Shown here: piece after piece, positions 45,230 to 56,167 of the stretch
How positions within the stretch are numbered: the stretch's first letter is position 1
How the letters are laid out: the number at the start of each line of letters is the position of its first letter
Source of the DNA: Cladobotryum mycophilum
Taxonomy: Eukaryota > Ascomycota > Sordariomycetes > Hypocreales > Hypocreaceae
Direction: 5' to 3'
DNA: 64,000 bases
NCBI GenBank assembly: GCA_036429605.1
Contig: CM071589.1
Location: 5,642,001 to 5,706,000, forward strand
Program-made: the position numbers and the translations under genes
Notes under the pieces: generated by a model
Seen by the model: only the letters and a program-made list of their open reading frames with translations
Database searches by the model: none
What the model was told of the DNA's origin: nothing

Positions 45230-46105
45230 TCAGCACGGCAACCTATCTTGTGGCACTCTCCTCGGGAAAAGAGTTGACGTCATACCCTGTAAACTCGGAA
45301 CCCTACGCTGGAAAGCGGTTACCACTCTATGTATAGAAGATATAATACGTCGCAAAATAAGACGTAGCTTTCCGAGGTTTTCATACATTATAACGAATGT
45401 AGTTAGGTGTATTGACAAAAGCGATACCAATAACTCAAGGAAGGGAGTATCCGAGATACCGTTTCTAGTAACCGATTGTGTGCCTTGTTGTTGCGACTTT
45501 GCCACATAATCTCCTGGCAAACATCCGGGCGTAGTTTGCGTTGGCAGACTTGACGCAACCGCTTGAGAGACGTTTCCAGTGCCATTAATCGTTTTACACA
45601 CGGGTATGATAATATATTGCTGATTGAACAAATGCATCATCCCTATGTCGCTGTTAGCGGCACAAGGGATGGCGAGCGAGGCGACGGGAACAACCAGGAG
45701 GCCGAGAACCAATATCCCGCACCAGGTTACAGAGACGCCACGTCTTCGCAGATAATTGAAGGCATAGTAATACGGAAATTTAATTGACCTCCTTATTCCT
45801 GTACGAGTTGACACAAATGTGTTGTTATAAAAGTATGCAATCGTAGACACACATAGCATAGAAAGCTTGTTCAGGCCGAAAGCCACCACTGCATTGAGCT
45901 CCTTGGAGCGACGGTTGTTGTCAGATGTTGCGGTCACGGCAGTAAACTGCGCGAACAAAAACACAGGGTAGCAGTTAGATGAGCTCATCAAGGCTACTAG
46001 CCGTTTGGCAAAATCGGTAACTGGCGCAATCAATCGCCAGAGTTGGCTAACGCAGTAATAAGTGTCTTGCGGCGCCGCGTTCTCACCATTCATTGTGAAC
46101 TCCAT
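45230..46105 (-). CDS. Orphan multi-pass membrane protein, possibly truncated by an in-frame stop
   Basis: Open frame of 291 residues from the Met at 46105 (MEFTMNGEN); a longer form could start at 46183. Predicted hydrophobic segments are CYPVFLFAQFTAV, LSMLCVSTIAYFY, VTWCGILVLGLLVVPVASLA and FLELLVSLLSIHLTTFVIMY. Between the last two is a loop with three Cys (IPCAAN, VCKTINGTGNVS, TPGCLPG) and N-glycosylation sites, so probably extracytoplasmic. After the final helix come a basic helix and LFPRRVPQDRLPC. The next codon is TGA, and the same frame stays open for 62 further codons (LVTFGRKLLLDILLEYDFL...). No homologue recognised. The C-terminal layout resembles the neighbouring gene at 47828. 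Confidence 0.6.
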   Translation of the reverse strand: MEFTMNGENAAPQDTYYCVSQLWRLIAPVTDFAKRLVALMSSSNCYPVFLFAQFTAVTATSDNNRRSKELNAVVAFGLNKLSMLCVSTIAYFYNNTFVSTRTGIRRSIKFPYYYAFNYLRRRGVSVTWCGILVLGLLVVPVASLAIPCAANSDIGMMHLFNQQYIIIPVCKTINGTGNVSQAVASSLPTQTTPGCLPGDYVAKSQQQGTQSVTRNGISDTPFLELLVSLLSIHLTTFVIMYENLGKLRLILRRIISSIHRVVTAFQRRVPSLQGMTSTLFPRRVPQDRLPC

Positions 46106-46183
46106 GTTTAGAAGTTGCTTGAAAGGAAGAGAAATTTGGGACGTGATGGAGGGGGTTTTGGCTACTTTTATAGGTACTGGCAA

Positions 46184-47827
46184 CCTGTTGGTACCGCTAA
46201 TAACCTACCGGACGGGGTCTCTGGCCGGCTATAGGCGGTATTGACATAATCTAGGGGCATGACATAAAGCAACTTGAAAGAGGTTTCATGACAGCATTTG
46301 TATCTTGTGTCGGACGCAAAGAAGAGAATCGGCTTGTTTTCACAAATTGGGGAGGGGGTGGGGTGCGTTAGTTCGTCTGGCATCTGTTTGTTCGATAGGT
46401 AGGTTCAACAACACCCCCTTGGGGTGGCTGAATGGTACAGCCTTGACTGAAAGACGGGCACTTGGAGAGAGGATATCCTCACTCAGTCATAGTGATCTTC
46501 AATCAAGTGACTTTGGCGCCAACTGTGGGAAACAGGCTCTGGTCAACATGTTTTGCGATTTCACAGTTGACACCCCATGCCAGATGGGTTCGATTCTTCG
46601 AGAGGAGACACCGAGGGCACTCGTGCTAGACTAACATTCCGGCCAGCTCTCCCTTCACCACCAATCGGTTTAATTCTTAGGTGCCTGGTGCATGCCCTCT
46701 GTCCACCTTCCCGGTAACTACATTACCTCGACAAAGTCTTGAGAATAAAGATGCTCAATCTCGACGTACCAAGATTTTATTGGGGTTTTGCTTAGGACCC
46801 GGGCATGCTCATTGATAGACTATAAGCACTGCAGTATTCATGCACTGAGTACTGGGCTGTGTACGCGAGAAATCGTACGACGACGAAATGCCTTGGAACC
46901 TGATCAACATTCGGAGCGCCATGACTCACCGAGGAGCGAGGAGCGCGGGGACAGCAAAGGTACACAGCGTCACCAACGAGAGATGCTGTTGGCCTCTAGC
47001 TTTCCATCGCCCATGTATACGCTTACAGGGGGTCTGGCTATGACCCAGAACTGGTAAAATATACACACCGTGTTCCATACCGTGGGCCAAGTTGATTCCA
47101 TTGCTTTCCATCTGTTTCTACAAGTACTTGCCCATGGACCCCTCAGCAAAAGTCCTGCCTCTCCTATGACATAAATACCCAAGGTAGTCCCCACGGGGGA
47201 GGGACTAGATCCCATACCAAGGTGGCTGTCAGTCATACTGGCTCCTGTTCCTTTGGGTTATCCCTTTTGATACCTAGGTGTAAATCAAGGTTTCTAGGAG
47301 TTACATAAATTAAAGGCAGTACTCAGCAGCAATATAGGTAGGTAATGATAAGGTATCCAAAAGCTGTTTCGGGCTCTATATTCTAGTGGGCCGTTCTCAA
47401 ACCAATCGTTGCTGATAGATCATCACCAGATCTAAGAGCACCTTTAGCGGATTGTACCTGCAGCAGTAGTGTCGCGCAGCAAACGGTCCTAACCAATAGC
47501 CTTCAAGAAGCGAGACATGGGAGAAAACATCCATAATCACGGAGAGGAAGGAAAAATGACAAGTAAAAGTATTGCTATGATTGAATCAAATATAAAAGGC
47601 ATTAAACTAAAGACAATTCAATCGTATAGAAAGCCAGGAAGCAAGCACGGAGAGTACCTTCACCACATCCAATCTAAATTCGTACAATGCGTCAACAAAT
47701 TATTAGAACACCCCCTCCCTTCACAGTTACCCAAATGCAACCACGCGATAAACAGAACTGACAGCATTTTCCACGCATCTTCCCAGGTTATCGTATTGAG
47801 GAGATACATCCACAGATATATGGCCCG
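46184..47827. other. Gene-poor spacer
   Basis: Promoter of the orphan membrane gene, then AT-rich DNA with only short frames. A tRNA B-box-like GGTTCGATTC at about 46588-46597 has no matching A box or foldable cloverleaf that I can see. No gene is supported. Confidence 0.45.
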
Positions 47828-48529
47828 TTAACAAAGATCACCAGCATCTGCAGAGTGATCATTGGGACGGCGTTGGAATAAGACTGGTATGATATCCCAT
47901 GAAGCTGGGATCACATATTTGTTGTTCAACAATTCAATGAGTCTGTAAGGGAAGCGGGATATAGCCCGCATTGATTCCCACACCTCAGTCTGTTTGGTGC
48001 TTGTTGGCGGTATGTTCTCGTATGCCGTCTCTAGGCAGGCTACCCTAGATCTAGACGGCATGACTGCTTGACGGGCATTTCCAGACAGATGGGTCTCGTA
48101 ATTGGTATCGCGATGCTGGAGGAGCAGCCCGTCACTTCTGGCATCGCCATTTTTAAAATAGGCGTATGCAATACGACCGACAAAGGTGATCAAATAACCA
48201 ATGGCCAACGCCAGGTACCAGTACACAGAGGTACTGCTTCCCTGAGGAGAACATGGTGAAGACTCATCTCGGTATGTAGTTGACTTGTCCTCGGGGCAGT
48301 GCTTGTTATTGGCAAACAGTTCGACAAATGACATGTGGCCGCCTGATTTTGCAAATTCTTCTATAAAGCTGAGTACAGATTGATAGAGACGGCTCATAGG
48401 ATGTGGTGCCGCTGGTCTTTTGATTAAAATGGTGCGGGTTGACCGTGCAACAGTGATGTGCTGCGTTTGGTGGATGCTCCAAGCTTCGTGCACCGACACG
48501 TTCCCGTCTTTCTCCATTAAAAAGTCCAT
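47828..48529 (-). CDS. Orphan single-pass membrane protein
   Basis: Open frame of 233 residues from the Met at 48529 (MDFLMEKDGNVSVHEAW); an upstream Met at 48646 is possible but its extra residues look like leader sequence. An N-terminal domain (TRTILIKRPAAPHP, LSFIEEFAKSGGHMSFVELF) is followed by a short Cys-containing stretch (KHCPEDK, SSPCSPQG). Then come one membrane helix (VYWYLALAIGYLITFVGRIA) and a C-terminal tail containing VIPASWDIIPVLFQRR, ending GDLC. The order Cys loop, membrane helix, (V/I)P...LF-x-RR and terminal Cys is shared with the gene at 45230. No known family recognised. Confidence 0.55.
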   Translation of the reverse strand: MDFLMEKDGNVSVHEAWSIHQTQHITVARSTRTILIKRPAAPHPMSRLYQSVLSFIEEFAKSGGHMSFVELFANNKHCPEDKSTTYRDESSPCSPQGSSTSVYWYLALAIGYLITFVGRIAYAYFKNGDARSDGLLLQHRDTNYETHLSGNARQAVMPSRSRVACLETAYENIPPTSTKQTEVWESMRAISRFPYRLIELLNNKYVIPASWDIIPVLFQRRPNDHSADAGDLC

Positions 48530-49961
48530 GTCAAGGTAGGATTTCTTAGACTTGAAAGAGTGATTGATGTGCAAGGCAGATAAAGAAGCATGGGAGGTTT
48601 GGATACTCAAAGTATTGGGATTTTGGGGATTTTTATAACAATCCATCCAGGTACTTGTCCATGAATGTTAACCGACCAGGGTCTTAAAAAGAACCTGCCA
48701 GCGCTTAACATGGACAGCGCTTAAGTCTGGTTGACCATTTGCCCATATCCAAGAGGATTAAATTTAGTACCAACACAGGCATCAATTGCAGGGGTCTTAA
48801 ATAAGGACCGGTCGAAATTAAGGACAGTCGTAAATAAGGACGTTTACTTTAACACAAGTTCGGCGGGCGTCCATTCATCTTCCATCTGCTTCTGTCAACA
48901 GGCACCGCAACAAACACCATGTCTTTCACCAACCCACACTTTTTTCTTTTTTCTTTCTTTTTCTGTTTTTAAAACTTGTCCTACCTTCCATTGCCAGTTT
49001 TATTTGCAGAAGACTTTCGAGCACACATGCAATATGCGAAACAAAAGCCCAAGCCTCTCAGCATTACCAAGAAATGGACCTTTTATGGCCATACTGAGAG
49101 CGAGCTGTTGAGTTGGAGGCGCTCTCTATTATGTCACAGCCAATATTGTTGAACAACAAGGGATCCCAAGTACGTGCGACATCAGAGGAGAAACCCATGG
49201 TCGTCCCTGAGGATGGCTGCATAACTCACTTCAGCTTGCTTGTGAGTATCATGATGCAATTTCTCCATTAATACGGTCGTTATAGATGCGGTAATTAAGT
49301 TTACATTGACTAGTATTCTGCTCTATCTACTCCAAATGATACCAGCGAACGGCACACCAAGCAATGATGCTAGAGAAGAGACCTTGTTCTCTCTCCACGT
49401 CGATGTTAAGAGAACATCCTATACCCCTCCAAATCTAAGGCTCTATCGGTTACATGAATAGAATGAGTCTCTAGCGTCCCAGCGGAAAGAAAATCTTGGC
49501 AAATCAGGACTTGTCATGCTACGCATCATTGGTAAGGCTTAGCTGAAGCATGCCTACCATGCAGAGTAACTGTAACCCAACACTGAAGTGATGGAACCCT
49601 CAAATATTGGTGAGCTCTTGGTTACAGTACGAAGATTCATGCATTTCCTGATCAATTGTCAAATTTAAAGGCAGATTTATAGTGCTCTGAACCTGAGGAT
49701 GCAATGTCACACAGCCAATATTCCAAGCAAACACTCGAAGAAACGGGACATCGGAGAAGACAATCATGAGGATCAAGGCTTTTGTATTCCCATATGTATC
49801 TGTATGGAAGGGAGAGCATACGTCGATGCCAACTATGTACAATCAATCCAGATCCGCTTGCTCTTTGTTCCACATAAATACATCAATCATGATTTTCTCC
49901 CATGACCCAAAGTTAGAGAGCAAAACTCGTCCGCCCAGCTAAGCAGTTGTCAAGAAACCGC
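48530..49961. other. Gene-poor spacer
   Basis: No supported gene. Near-repeats of AAATAAGGAC occur at 48797-48842. Two similar short segments at about 49133-49200 and 49706-49775 share TGTCAC..AGCCAATATT and GACATCxGAGxAGA, possibly remnants of one old element. Confidence 0.4.
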
Positions 49962-50275
49962 TTAGTTACCGCAGGCAGCGGAAACAGCAGCGAGGGTAGC
50001 CTGGATCTCAGCAGAGCTGCAGGTGTTGATAACGCAGCCAATGATGGCGTTGGTGAGCTGGTCCTTGTGGGCGCAGAGGCAAGGGATATCGCTGGCCTGG
50101 CAGCCAGTGGCGGGGATGGCAGGAAGAAGGCAGTTGACCTGAATGAAGATGAGATGTCAGTACATATTCAGACGAAACAAAGCAGGAGGGAACTTCTTAC
50201 AGCGCACTGGGGGGCACCGGGGAACTGAGCGGCAGCGAGGCCAACAACGGAGAGGATAGCGAAAACAGCCTTCAT
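49962..50275 (-). CDS. Small secreted CFEM-domain protein
   Basis: Exons 50201-50275 and 49962-50138 (intron 62 nt) give 83 residues. The signal peptide is MKAVFAILSVVGLAAA. The mature protein is almost only a CFEM domain with eight Cys at 24, 28, 38, 45, 47, 60, 65 and 81 (C-x3-C-x9-C-x6-C-x-C-x12-C-x4-C-x15-C). This includes DIPCLC, with Asp42 in the position that binds haem iron in characterised CFEM proteins. There is no GPI-attachment tail, so it is probably freely secreted. Family roles include haem/iron capture and effector-like surface functions. The role here is not decided. Strong codon bias suggests high expression. Confidence 0.93.
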
Positions 50276-50412
50276 TTTGGTGGTTTGAGGGGTTGAGACT
50301 TGAAAAGTCGGAAGGTAAAAGTTTGTTGAGGAGAGTTGAAAGTGTTGGAAGATGATTGAAGATGTTGGTGGGGATGGAGAAGAAGAACGAGTTTGAGGGG
50401 GACGAGCAGAGG

Positions 50413-50420
50413 TTTATATA
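50413..50420 (-). promoter_or_regulatory. TATA-like box upstream of CFEM gene
   Basis: Reads TATATAAA on the minus strand, about 140 nt before the ATG at 50275. It is followed by a CT/A-rich leader, as expected for a strongly expressed fungal gene. Confidence 0.5.
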
Positions 50421-53329
50421 TTGATGGAAGACACCTTGAAGGCAAGTCTGTGGGAGCTCAATGTTTGCTGGATGCCTGTTTCTTCGTGCCATGGCCCCCC
50501 AGAGGAGCCCTTCTGGACCAACCAATTCATCCATGCCCGAGCCTATCCCTGATTGCAAGGAAGAGAGGAGCACACACAGGGATACGGACAGGGCGAAGAA
50601 TCAGATGTCTCGGTCCATCGCAACGCTTCCATGATGCATCCATGTCATGAGGTTGGTGTAGTTAATTTCTCCTGGCCCCGGAAAAATCAATGACAGCAAC
50701 GGGAGCATCGCCAGAACTTCTCTAGTCTCAAGTCGCCGGCACGGATAGAGACGCCCTTTCCAGGCACATGGTGCAACGTCAAGAGTCAACTTCTGGGCAG
50801 TGTGATTGGTTCATGACGATTCCATTACTGTCTCGGCGTCGTAACAGAAAATAATAGAGTCCACGGATTCGTGCGGGCGATCGGCCCGGAGATGCTCCAT
50901 ATGTGCTCCATCTTTGCTCCATCCTGGGCATGGATGCTGGTGGATGTGCCGTCACGGGGCTCATGTCTCTGTCCAAAAGAATAGCAATGGCCCCGTTAAA
51001 GGAGTTAAGGGTAATTGAACAGGCTGTAAACACGTATATACAAGAGCAAGTTTTACGTAAAAAGGTACATGAAATATAGCTCTATGGGTAATACCAAGGC
51101 GTCTCAAGTCATGAAGTGTTGTTTTTATGATACATAGCAAATAGATCCTTATTCATGTAGGCAAAAACCAATGTCGATCTCCCGTCGACCTTGACCTCTA
51201 GAGCTTCTTTACCAGGTTCCAGGGGAGGGGATGGCCATTGGTTTGCGGGGTTTTAGTGGCTGGAGAGGCAAAACATGCCCCTAACAGGTAAGGAGCCCTG
51301 GAGCCCTGGAGGTCTCGGGTCTCGCGGACAGACTTTTCCTGAGCACTGACCAGAGCCTGCAACCTGCAGGTGCACTACACTCGATGCTAAACTGAGACAC
51401 TTGCATCTCTCGAGAATGTAACTGCACGACTGCACAAACCATGCTTCCAGACCGTCACCAGAAACATTGTCAAGTTTTACCGTCAACCGAGGTTTCTCTC
51501 CCTCTCTCTTTCTCTTCCTATCCCCCAACAGCGGTGAGGATTTACCATCAATACACAAAAAAGCATTGCATCAATGGGTAAATTCATCAGGCAGCCAGAC
51601 ATGGGATGCAGTCGCCGGTTGAGCCCCAAAATCTCGGATTCAGACTCCCATCGAGGCTCGTAAGGGCCGCATCGTATACCCCAGCTGACGGCATCACAAT
51701 ATAAAATAGATTCCGATCCTGGTAAGCAAGTGGCACGACGAGCCCTTTTGTTGACATCTACCAGCTATCCTCCTTCCTCTTCGACTCGGACGCTCCGATG
51801 ATGCAGAAATTTCTGGAGAAGCTGGACACACATTCCACTTCGTGTGTGTGTTACCCCAGACTTTGGTGCCGGTGGATCGAATAACCAAGCTTTTCCTAGC
51901 CACCTCTCTTCGAATCGTCTAGCTTGTTCAAGTTACGGTCAATTTCTGTCCTTCTCTCAACTCTCTCGCTTGGAACCGCTGGCCCAAAGACCCATAGTAG
52001 GATCCAAACGAGTGCTTCTTCTCTCAAGGCATCACAACGCATTGCCAAGCAGTCTGCATTTCCCTCCTTGCCGGCCGTCACCTTCAATCCCGAATACGCA
52101 GCGGACCAAAACGTCAGGGTACCATTGACAGGATCGCCGCACAGGCTTCTTTGAAGCATCGGCATCTTTGCCAGCGAATCGGCTGCGTCCTTTTGCATCC
52201 AGGCACCTTTTTCATGGAAGAAACGCCTTGGCAAGGGTAGGGTCTAAGCTTTAACCGCTTTCACCTCCTGAGCAACATAACCTCCAAGACGACTCCGTGG
52301 TGGTGTTGCAGGCGGACAACCATCAGCTCAACTGGCAGGGATCTAGAACTCCTTATTACCCCACATTAAGCATGGATTCGTGGGATGCATTGAGATCCTT
52401 CCTCGGCTTCTCCACGTTCTACAGGCAAAGCAAAAAGCAGGTGATCGAGCACATCTCACACGTCATAATGTGAGCATTACTTTGTCCTAGGTCGAGAACT
52501 AACTTATTTGCTGTAGGACTCCGATGTGCCGAAAAAAACGTGAAATAACCTACAAAGGCGGTGTTATACGAGTTTGCATTAAGGACTGTTGAGAGAGGAA
52601 AAGTAGGTCTCAACAAACCCGCGCCGGCCAACTCATGTCTCACTTTGGGGTCAATGCTGTTCGTCTCCCTTAAGAAAAAGCTCTTCCTATCCTCCACTTG
52701 TGGATGGATTGTCGCCCCTCAGTCGCAGCGGGGTAAAAGGCGGGTGAGAATAACGGGTCATTGCGGTAAGTGCAGCGACGTCCCGGATCTGAGCGGGTTA
52801 CTCCGAGATTACCATGTAAGAATTCGATTTCTATATTCGGACATCACAGCCATGGATGTTTCATGATTCTAGTCATTGGCATTCTTTCTGACTTATGTTG
52901 ATATATCCCTTGAATAGATGCTATGTCCTAGCCTATCCATGCGTGTGTCCTATAGGCACCTAGGAATATGGCTTCGGTCCATATATCCCCTTATAGCCCT
53001 GGTTCGGCCACCATGCTTTCACCTAACCTATTCAATTGCATACACCATCAGCTTTTCCTACCCGCCCAAGCCGCCTTCTTCCTCTTCTTCCTCTCCTCTT
53101 TCCTTTTCTTCCTCTCCTTTCTCTTTTCATTCTTCTCCTTCATTTCCTTCATCATCTCCTTCATCTTCTTTTTCTTCTTTTTCTCTTTCTTGCCACTAGA
53201 CATCGTCTTCGTTTTCGTCAATGCGCCTTTGCTTTTCGTTTCGCCTCCATCTTTTGATGTGCTGGGGCAAGGCAACTAGTGCCCAAGTAAGCGACTTAAA
53301 AAAGGCAAAGCATCTCTCTATCGCCATGA
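50421..53329. other. Long intergenic region
   Basis: No supported gene. It contains the CFEM promoter and a strongly pyrimidine-rich TTC/CTT tract at about 53065-53200. The tract creates long but meaningless Phe/Ser/Leu-rich or Lys/Glu-rich frames on both strands. Confidence 0.5.
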
Positions 53330-53977
53330 TTAGACGCTTAGATCGTTAGGATCTTGTAGTAAGCCTACCCTGACCTCCCGCCAATGAACATTTGCTCGAT
53401 TCTCCCCAAAGAGCTCTTTCCAAAAGAAAGGACAGTCATATGGCCACATTTGATACGTGTAATTTTCTGCGCCGGCCACAGTTGGGTGGACGACGTTAAT
53501 TCGCTCCACAGACCGGTTTCCAAGCCTTCCTATGACTATAGGCTCCTCCAACATCTGGTAATAGGATCGACCAGTGGGATGAAATCTCTCTGGTGGAGGC
53601 TGTGACAAGACGGTGACGAGATCACCTTCCGTGATGTGCCAGGCAAACAAAATAGAAGCACCATGCACATACTTAGACCATGCGTTAAGGGACTTTTGGC
53701 GCCGGGGACATTCTGGGTTGTTGGTATCCATGAGAGGACCCATCGTCGTAGTTAACGTTTGAAAGCCATGTCTATCAGCCCAACGTTGAGCAAACTCACG
53801 CAGCATACCACTCCATAGGACTTGGCGATTAGGGATACATGACTGTCGGAACTGCTGGCAAATCTGGGTTATTTCCTCATTTGTGAGAAAATTTTCTATG
53901 AGTTGCCTAATCGCTGGCGGTAGCGTTGGCTGCTCCCCGGGATTTCCGAGAATCGTGTCGAGCTGGTGGTCGTTCAT
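53330..53977 (-). CDS. Hypothetical protein
   Basis: Single-exon frame of 215 residues (MNDHQLDTILGNPGEQ...). No signal peptide or membrane helix. Features are an N-terminal helical part (IRQLIENFLTNEEITQICQQ, WSGMLREFAQRWADRHGFQT), a middle with SKYVHGASILFAWHITEGD, and an aromatic C-terminus (YTYQMWPYDCPFFWKELFG). Amino-acid composition and the absence of stops support a real gene. I recognise no family. It stands alone in a gene-poor stretch. Confidence 0.6.
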   Translation of the reverse strand: MNDHQLDTILGNPGEQPTLPPAIRQLIENFLTNEEITQICQQFRQSCIPNRQVLWSGMLREFAQRWADRHGFQTLTTTMGPLMDTNNPECPRRQKSLNAWSKYVHGASILFAWHITEGDLVTVLSQPPPERFHPTGRSYYQMLEEPIVIGRLGNRSVERINVVHPTVAGAENYTYQMWPYDCPFFWKELFGENRANVHWREVRVGLLQDPNDLSV

Positions 53978-54427
53978 TAATCGTCACCTTGAATCGCATA
54001 GTTACGAGTAAGGTTTTGGCAGTGAAGGTTTTTTGTTAAAAGGTTCAAAGTCTACACAGAGAACTGCGTAGATTTTCCCGAGCCTTTTATTTATCTGTTG
54101 AAATGTGATGATGATGGTATTTAGACGTCATGGGCTCAAGTCTACTGCCCAATACGAGACCTTGGCGACCCAAGTGAATGTCCAATTGTTGCCACAGGCG
54201 GAGGCCCAGCTCACGGATATGGAAAAACTGTGATCCAAAGCGGGAGGCCTACCATTCTGTCAGGGATATGCCTACAAAGATGCAAGTTGCTATGCGTGGG
54301 ACTGGTAAAAGCATCTCGGTGACGATGTCCCACTGACGTTGGTCCCAATTCGTGTTGTATGTGGGAATACACGCGCGGCTCTATTTCTATACATCTAAAT
54401 TCCCATTCCTCCTCTTCATCCTGAAAG
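53978..54427. other. Intergenic region
   Basis: Promoter of the hypothetical gene and 3' region of the MFS gene. Nothing specific was recognised. Confidence 0.5.
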
Positions 54428-56167
54428 TCAATCTTGATGCAACACATCTCCCAATGGATACTCCTCGGCACCGTTCCCATCGACATCCTTGTTCGTATCC
54501 TTTGCAGGCGGCGGACGCACAAACACCAGACCCAACCACGTCAAACTCCCCAGAAACGCAATATAATACCAAGGCAAACCCATCCAAGCGCCCTTCTTTT
54601 CCAGCCCCGTAGAAAAGCACCACGCCAACACCGGACCGCCGAAAACGGATCCCACGATATCAACCATGCCGATCAAGGCGTACAGCCTGGAAGTAAACTC
54701 GGGCTCGATGTAGTGCGTCACGGTGGCCCGAGCCAGGGGGCTGTTTGCGGTTCCGAATATCTGGATGAAGATGCCCAGGATGAACATGACAATGTTGGAG
54801 CTCATGCCCTCTATAACGGCTCCGATGATGAACACAATGGTTGACATCTTTGTCAAGACCAAATCTTTTTGGAATGACGAGTATCCAAAACGCCGGGACA
54901 TGAGAATCTCTGAAATCTTCGGAAGAGCAGCGAGGACCATGAGATTAAAAACGCCGAGGGGTGACAAGAGAAAACTCGTCTCCGCGAGCTTCCACCCGAA
55001 ATTCTTGCTCAGATACTGCACGATTATGTTGCCGTAGGCCGTCAGGCGGGCATTCTGGAATAAATAATAAATTAGAATGAGGGGGATGTTTGGGTTTTTG
55101 AGCATGCCAAAGGACTCTTTCAGTTCGTGTAGACCCTTGGCAACGTGTTCCTTGAGGGCATCGACCACCGTCTCTGACTGCCTTTTGACCTTGACATCGA
55201 TTACCAGCGTTTCCGGGATAAAGAAGAAGAGCAGGAAATTAAACGGCGTTGCGATCAAAACGAGGTAGATGGGCACCCACGGCCCAAACTTTTGCATGAG
55301 AGCTCCGGCAATGAGGGGACCGATAAGACCTCCGGCCGCCGCACCAAACGTTAAGTAGACAAAACTGGACGCTCTAAAAGGTGTGTGTGTTAGCAGTTTT
55401 GGCGAAGATGAAAAAAGACGAGGTTTACAAATCCTTACTTTTCCTTCTCGGAACTGACATCCGCGGCGATGGAATAGAGCGCCGCCAAAAGCACCTGGAT
55501 TCCTCCTCCAAGAAACAGAAATAGCGATCCGAGCACCAGGATGTAGGGATTGCTCCGGACCTCTCTCTGCATCGTGCCGAGCATGAATGGGCCGAAGAAA
55601 AGGGAGAGCGCGATGCCGGCGTAGGAGAAGAGGGCGGTTGGCTTGCGGCCAATCTTGTCTGCCAGCGTGCCGAAAGGAAAGGTCACAAGTAATGCTTGAG
55701 ATGGCCAGAGTCAATATCGTTCTTCTTCTTCTCTTTCATCCAGGGAATTGATGATTCGGAGGAGGGGTTTTTTTCTTTCTTCTTTTCTTACACAATACTG
55801 AATGGAAAATACCCAGCCAGCCCATCATGTAGGCCAGATCAGACTGGACGCCATCGACCTTGCACTTCATCTCATCAATGACATCCAGCGAGTCGTCATT
55901 GTAGTAGACGTGGCAGACGGTATCCTCAATCAGGCGAAAGAGCGGCAGGAACAGAATCTCGGCCGTCACGACGATGAAGAACTTGAGGAGCGAGACGAGC
56001 AGGACGATGGTTCTGGGCGACTTGGCCTGCCATCGCGAGGCCCTCAAGGTTGGGCGTGGCGGACTGCTGCTGCTGGTGAATTTGGCGCCAATGGGATCGT
56101 CGTCCTGACGCTCTCCCTCGTCCAGAAAGGGCACATCCTCCGACGCGTCCAGTTCGATGTCTACCAT
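54428..56167 (-). CDS. Major facilitator superfamily transporter
   Basis: Exons 55792-56167, 55439-55694 and 54428-55373 (introns 97 and 65 nt) give 525 residues. The start is MVDIELDASEDVPFLDEGE. TM1 is IVLLVSLLKFFIVVTAEILF. The MFS motif A is GTLADKIGRKPTAL between TM2 and TM3, and GPLIAGALMQKFGPWVPIY lies near TM5. A central charged loop (VKVKRQSETVVDALKEHVAKG) separates the halves, and the second half includes ILGIFIQIFGTANSPLARAT. About 12 membrane helices, plasma or vacuolar membrane. A lumenal Cys-containing loop between TM1 and TM2 is longer than usual. Proton-coupled drug or metabolite export is likely, but the substrate is unknown. It is divergent from the binding-protein-like gene at 57133. 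Confidence 0.92.

Noticed and set aside
46588..46597. tRNA B-box-like GGTTCGATTC
   Set aside because: No A box at the proper distance and no cloverleaf could be drawn around it.
53036..53280. Phe/Ser/Leu-rich and Lys/Glu-rich open frames on both strands
   Set aside because: They arise from a TTC/CTT pyrimidine tract and not from genes.
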